DNA of 64,000 nucleotides from Taxillus chinensis (Eukaryota; Streptophyta; Magnoliopsida; Santalales; Loranthaceae), in the NCBI GenBank assembly GCA_023512835.1, contig CM042086.1, positions 6,425,799-6,489,798 on the forward strand. The letters run 5' to 3'. The notes beneath the pieces were generated by a model. It saw nothing but the letters and a program-made list of their open reading frames with translations, was not told the origin of the DNA and did no database searches. Shown one piece after another: positions 62,165 through 64,000 of the stretch. Both the position numbers and the translations under genes were made by a program. Within the stretch, counting starts at the first letter, position 1. Each line of letters opens with the position of its first letter.

Positions 62165-64000
62165 CATATGTAGGAATGACAATTTGTTCCGAGTTTTTTA
62201 AATTTATCGGGACATGGGACGAGATGAATATATTTTGGCCCGCCGGGGTATGAGGCGGGGAGGGTGCAAGCATCTCCGGTCCCGTGTACCCACCCCGCCC
62301 TGAGATAAATTCCCGCCCCGCAGTATTCCTTGTCCCCATCCCACTCTAGTCACGACCCAGCCCGCCCACACGCCACGCCCAGCGCAAGTCGCGCCAGCTA
62401 GCCCGACCATCAGACTAACTTTATTTTGTTATTTATGCTTATGTAAATGCTATATATACTTATTATATCACATATAAATAATAATTAATATTAATATTAA
62501 TAGTATCAATTATAATGATAATATTATTATTAATAAAGAGTGCATACTTTATTTTAAAAATAAAAATAATTAGAAAGTATATATATTTGTATTATAATAA
62601 AAACTAAATGTATTATTACTATTTTGTTATAAAATAAAAATTAATTAGATTCAAATTTAGTTTTAAATTTATTAATAAGTTGATTTAATTAAATATTATT
62701 TGATTAAAAATGTATTAATATTTAAACTAATAATATCATTTATATATTTTATTACTTTTAATTCAAATATGAAATACATACTATCAAATGTTAAAAAACT
62801 CAAAACTCACTCTCTCTGTGCATGACTCATATCACGTATAAAATAAATTATGGAAACTAGTCATATTAATTTATTAAAATTTAGTTTTAAATTTATGAAT
62901 ATGTTGATTTTAAATTAAATAATCAAATCAAGTATTATTTGATCAATAAATGCATTTATATCTGAACCTATAATATCATTTATATGATTTATTACTTAAG
63001 CTTTTAATCGAAATATAAACTACATACTATCAAAACTCAAAACTCACTCTCACCTTGTATTCCTTAGTATATCAAATTAGTTAGTATTGTTTAATTAACT
63101 AATAACATTAGTTATAATTAATATATATACATATATATATACTTACACTCAATAACTAGTCTTATACAAAAATAATCATATTATTAATCGTTTTAATTGC
63201 ATTAAGGGAAACAAATTTCAAAAAATGACTTCTCATACTATTGTATTACTTATTACAAAAATAATATAATAACTATGTTATATAATTATATTAATTAAGT
63301 TTTCAGTAATTGTGTTATCATTTATTACCAATGATAATTGTATTATTTAAATTATTACTATTCGATACTCAAGTTATTACTTATTGATTATAATTTAGAA
63401 ATGCATATATATATATAGTATATTAGTATGGGTTAATATATTACGTATAACATAAGTAATCTTATAATTATTCGATCAAATAATATTTAATTAAATTATT
63501 TAGTATTTAATTAACATATTAATATTTTTCAAAACTAAATTTTAATCTAATTAATGTCCATCTATAAATTATTTTATTCATGATATGAGTCATGCATTGT
63601 GAGAGTAACTTTGATTTTTAATAGTATGTATTTCATATTTAAATTAAAAGTAATAAAATATGTAAATGATATTATTATTTTAAATATTAATATATTTTTA
63701 ATAAAATAATATTTGATTGGATCACCTAATTATAAATCAACTTATTACTAAATTTTAAATTAAATTTGAATCTAATTAATTTATATTTTTATATTAAAAT
63801 ATTAATAGTATATTTAGTTTTTATTATAATACAAATATATATACTTGTAATTACTTTTATGTTTGAAATAAGTTATGCACTCTTTATTATTATTATTATT
63901 ATTATTATTTTATATGATACAATAAACATATATATAATTTACATAACATTAATAACAAAATAAAGTTATCCTCATGGTTTGGTAGCTACACATATAGGAG
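62165..64000. repeat. Long inverted-repeat element with GC-rich hAT-like left end (runs past the window)
   Basis: From TAGGAATGACAATTTG (about 62163) there are about 240 bp of GGGC/CCCGCC-rich sequence, then AT-rich DNA. The stretch 62417-62850 is matched in reverse complement by 63570-63967. AACTTTATTTTGTTATT (62417) pairs with 63951-63967. AAAGAGTGCAT (62536) pairs with ATGCACTCTTT (63875-63885). GCATGACTCATATCA (62820) pairs with TGATATGAGTCATGC (63582). A second left unit (about 62875-63055) repeats 62645-62825 directly and partly pairs with 63470-63560. The loop is about 63060-63465. Confidence 0.8.

Overview
The window is nuclear DNA from a flowering plant, probably a woody core eudicot. 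It is AT-rich and has short GT-AG-spliced exons inside long introns. It carries microsatellites, fragments of Ty3/gypsy, Ty1/copia, hAT-like and possibly CACTA elements, and seven genes of clear plant type. The species cannot be named from the sequence alone. All functions below come from reading translations and splice sites by eye.

Layout. 1-3293: degraded Ty3/gypsy element (minus). 3562-4014: first two coding exons of the plastid chaperonin CPN60 beta (minus); the retroelement appears to lie in its second intron. 7513-8068: small WRKY factor with a variant WKKYGQK core (minus). 10.5-13.3 kb: promoter-like GC-richer DNA, then a broken hAT-like element flanked by a 195-bp direct repeat. 13.3-20.2 kb: no recognised gene. 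20348-20761: SIAMESE-RELATED (SMR) cyclin-dependent-kinase inhibitor (plus). 20.8-25.8 kb: AT-rich, with a possible decayed gag remnant. 27289-33632: NF-YA subunit with a miR169-type site in the 3' UTR (plus). 34885-42727: SEC62 (minus), with repeat-laden introns. 42.9-48.0 kb: AT-rich, repeat-derived DNA. 48208-56574: ARMC8/GID5-type armadillo protein (plus), with a decayed copia element in intron 6. 58400-60107: chloroplast RbcX (minus), convergent with ARMC8. 62165-64000: GC-rich hAT-like end leading into a large inverted repeat that runs off the window.

The seven genes do not form a pathway. However, CPN60 beta (folding of the Rubisco large subunit) and RbcX (assembly of that subunit) both act in Rubisco biogenesis and lie about 55 kb apart. 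Each has a heat-shock-element-like palindrome upstream. Five gene models (NF-YA, SEC62, ARMC8, RbcX and the CPN60 beta fragment) close in frame across every proposed splice junction. The WRKY start is uncertain.

No wholly new system is evident. The most unusual structures are the hAT-adjacent duplication at 11.4-13.3 kb, which looks like a gap-repair scar, the terminal long inverted repeat, the paired miR169-like sites in NF-YA, and the HSE palindromes upstream of the two chaperone genes.
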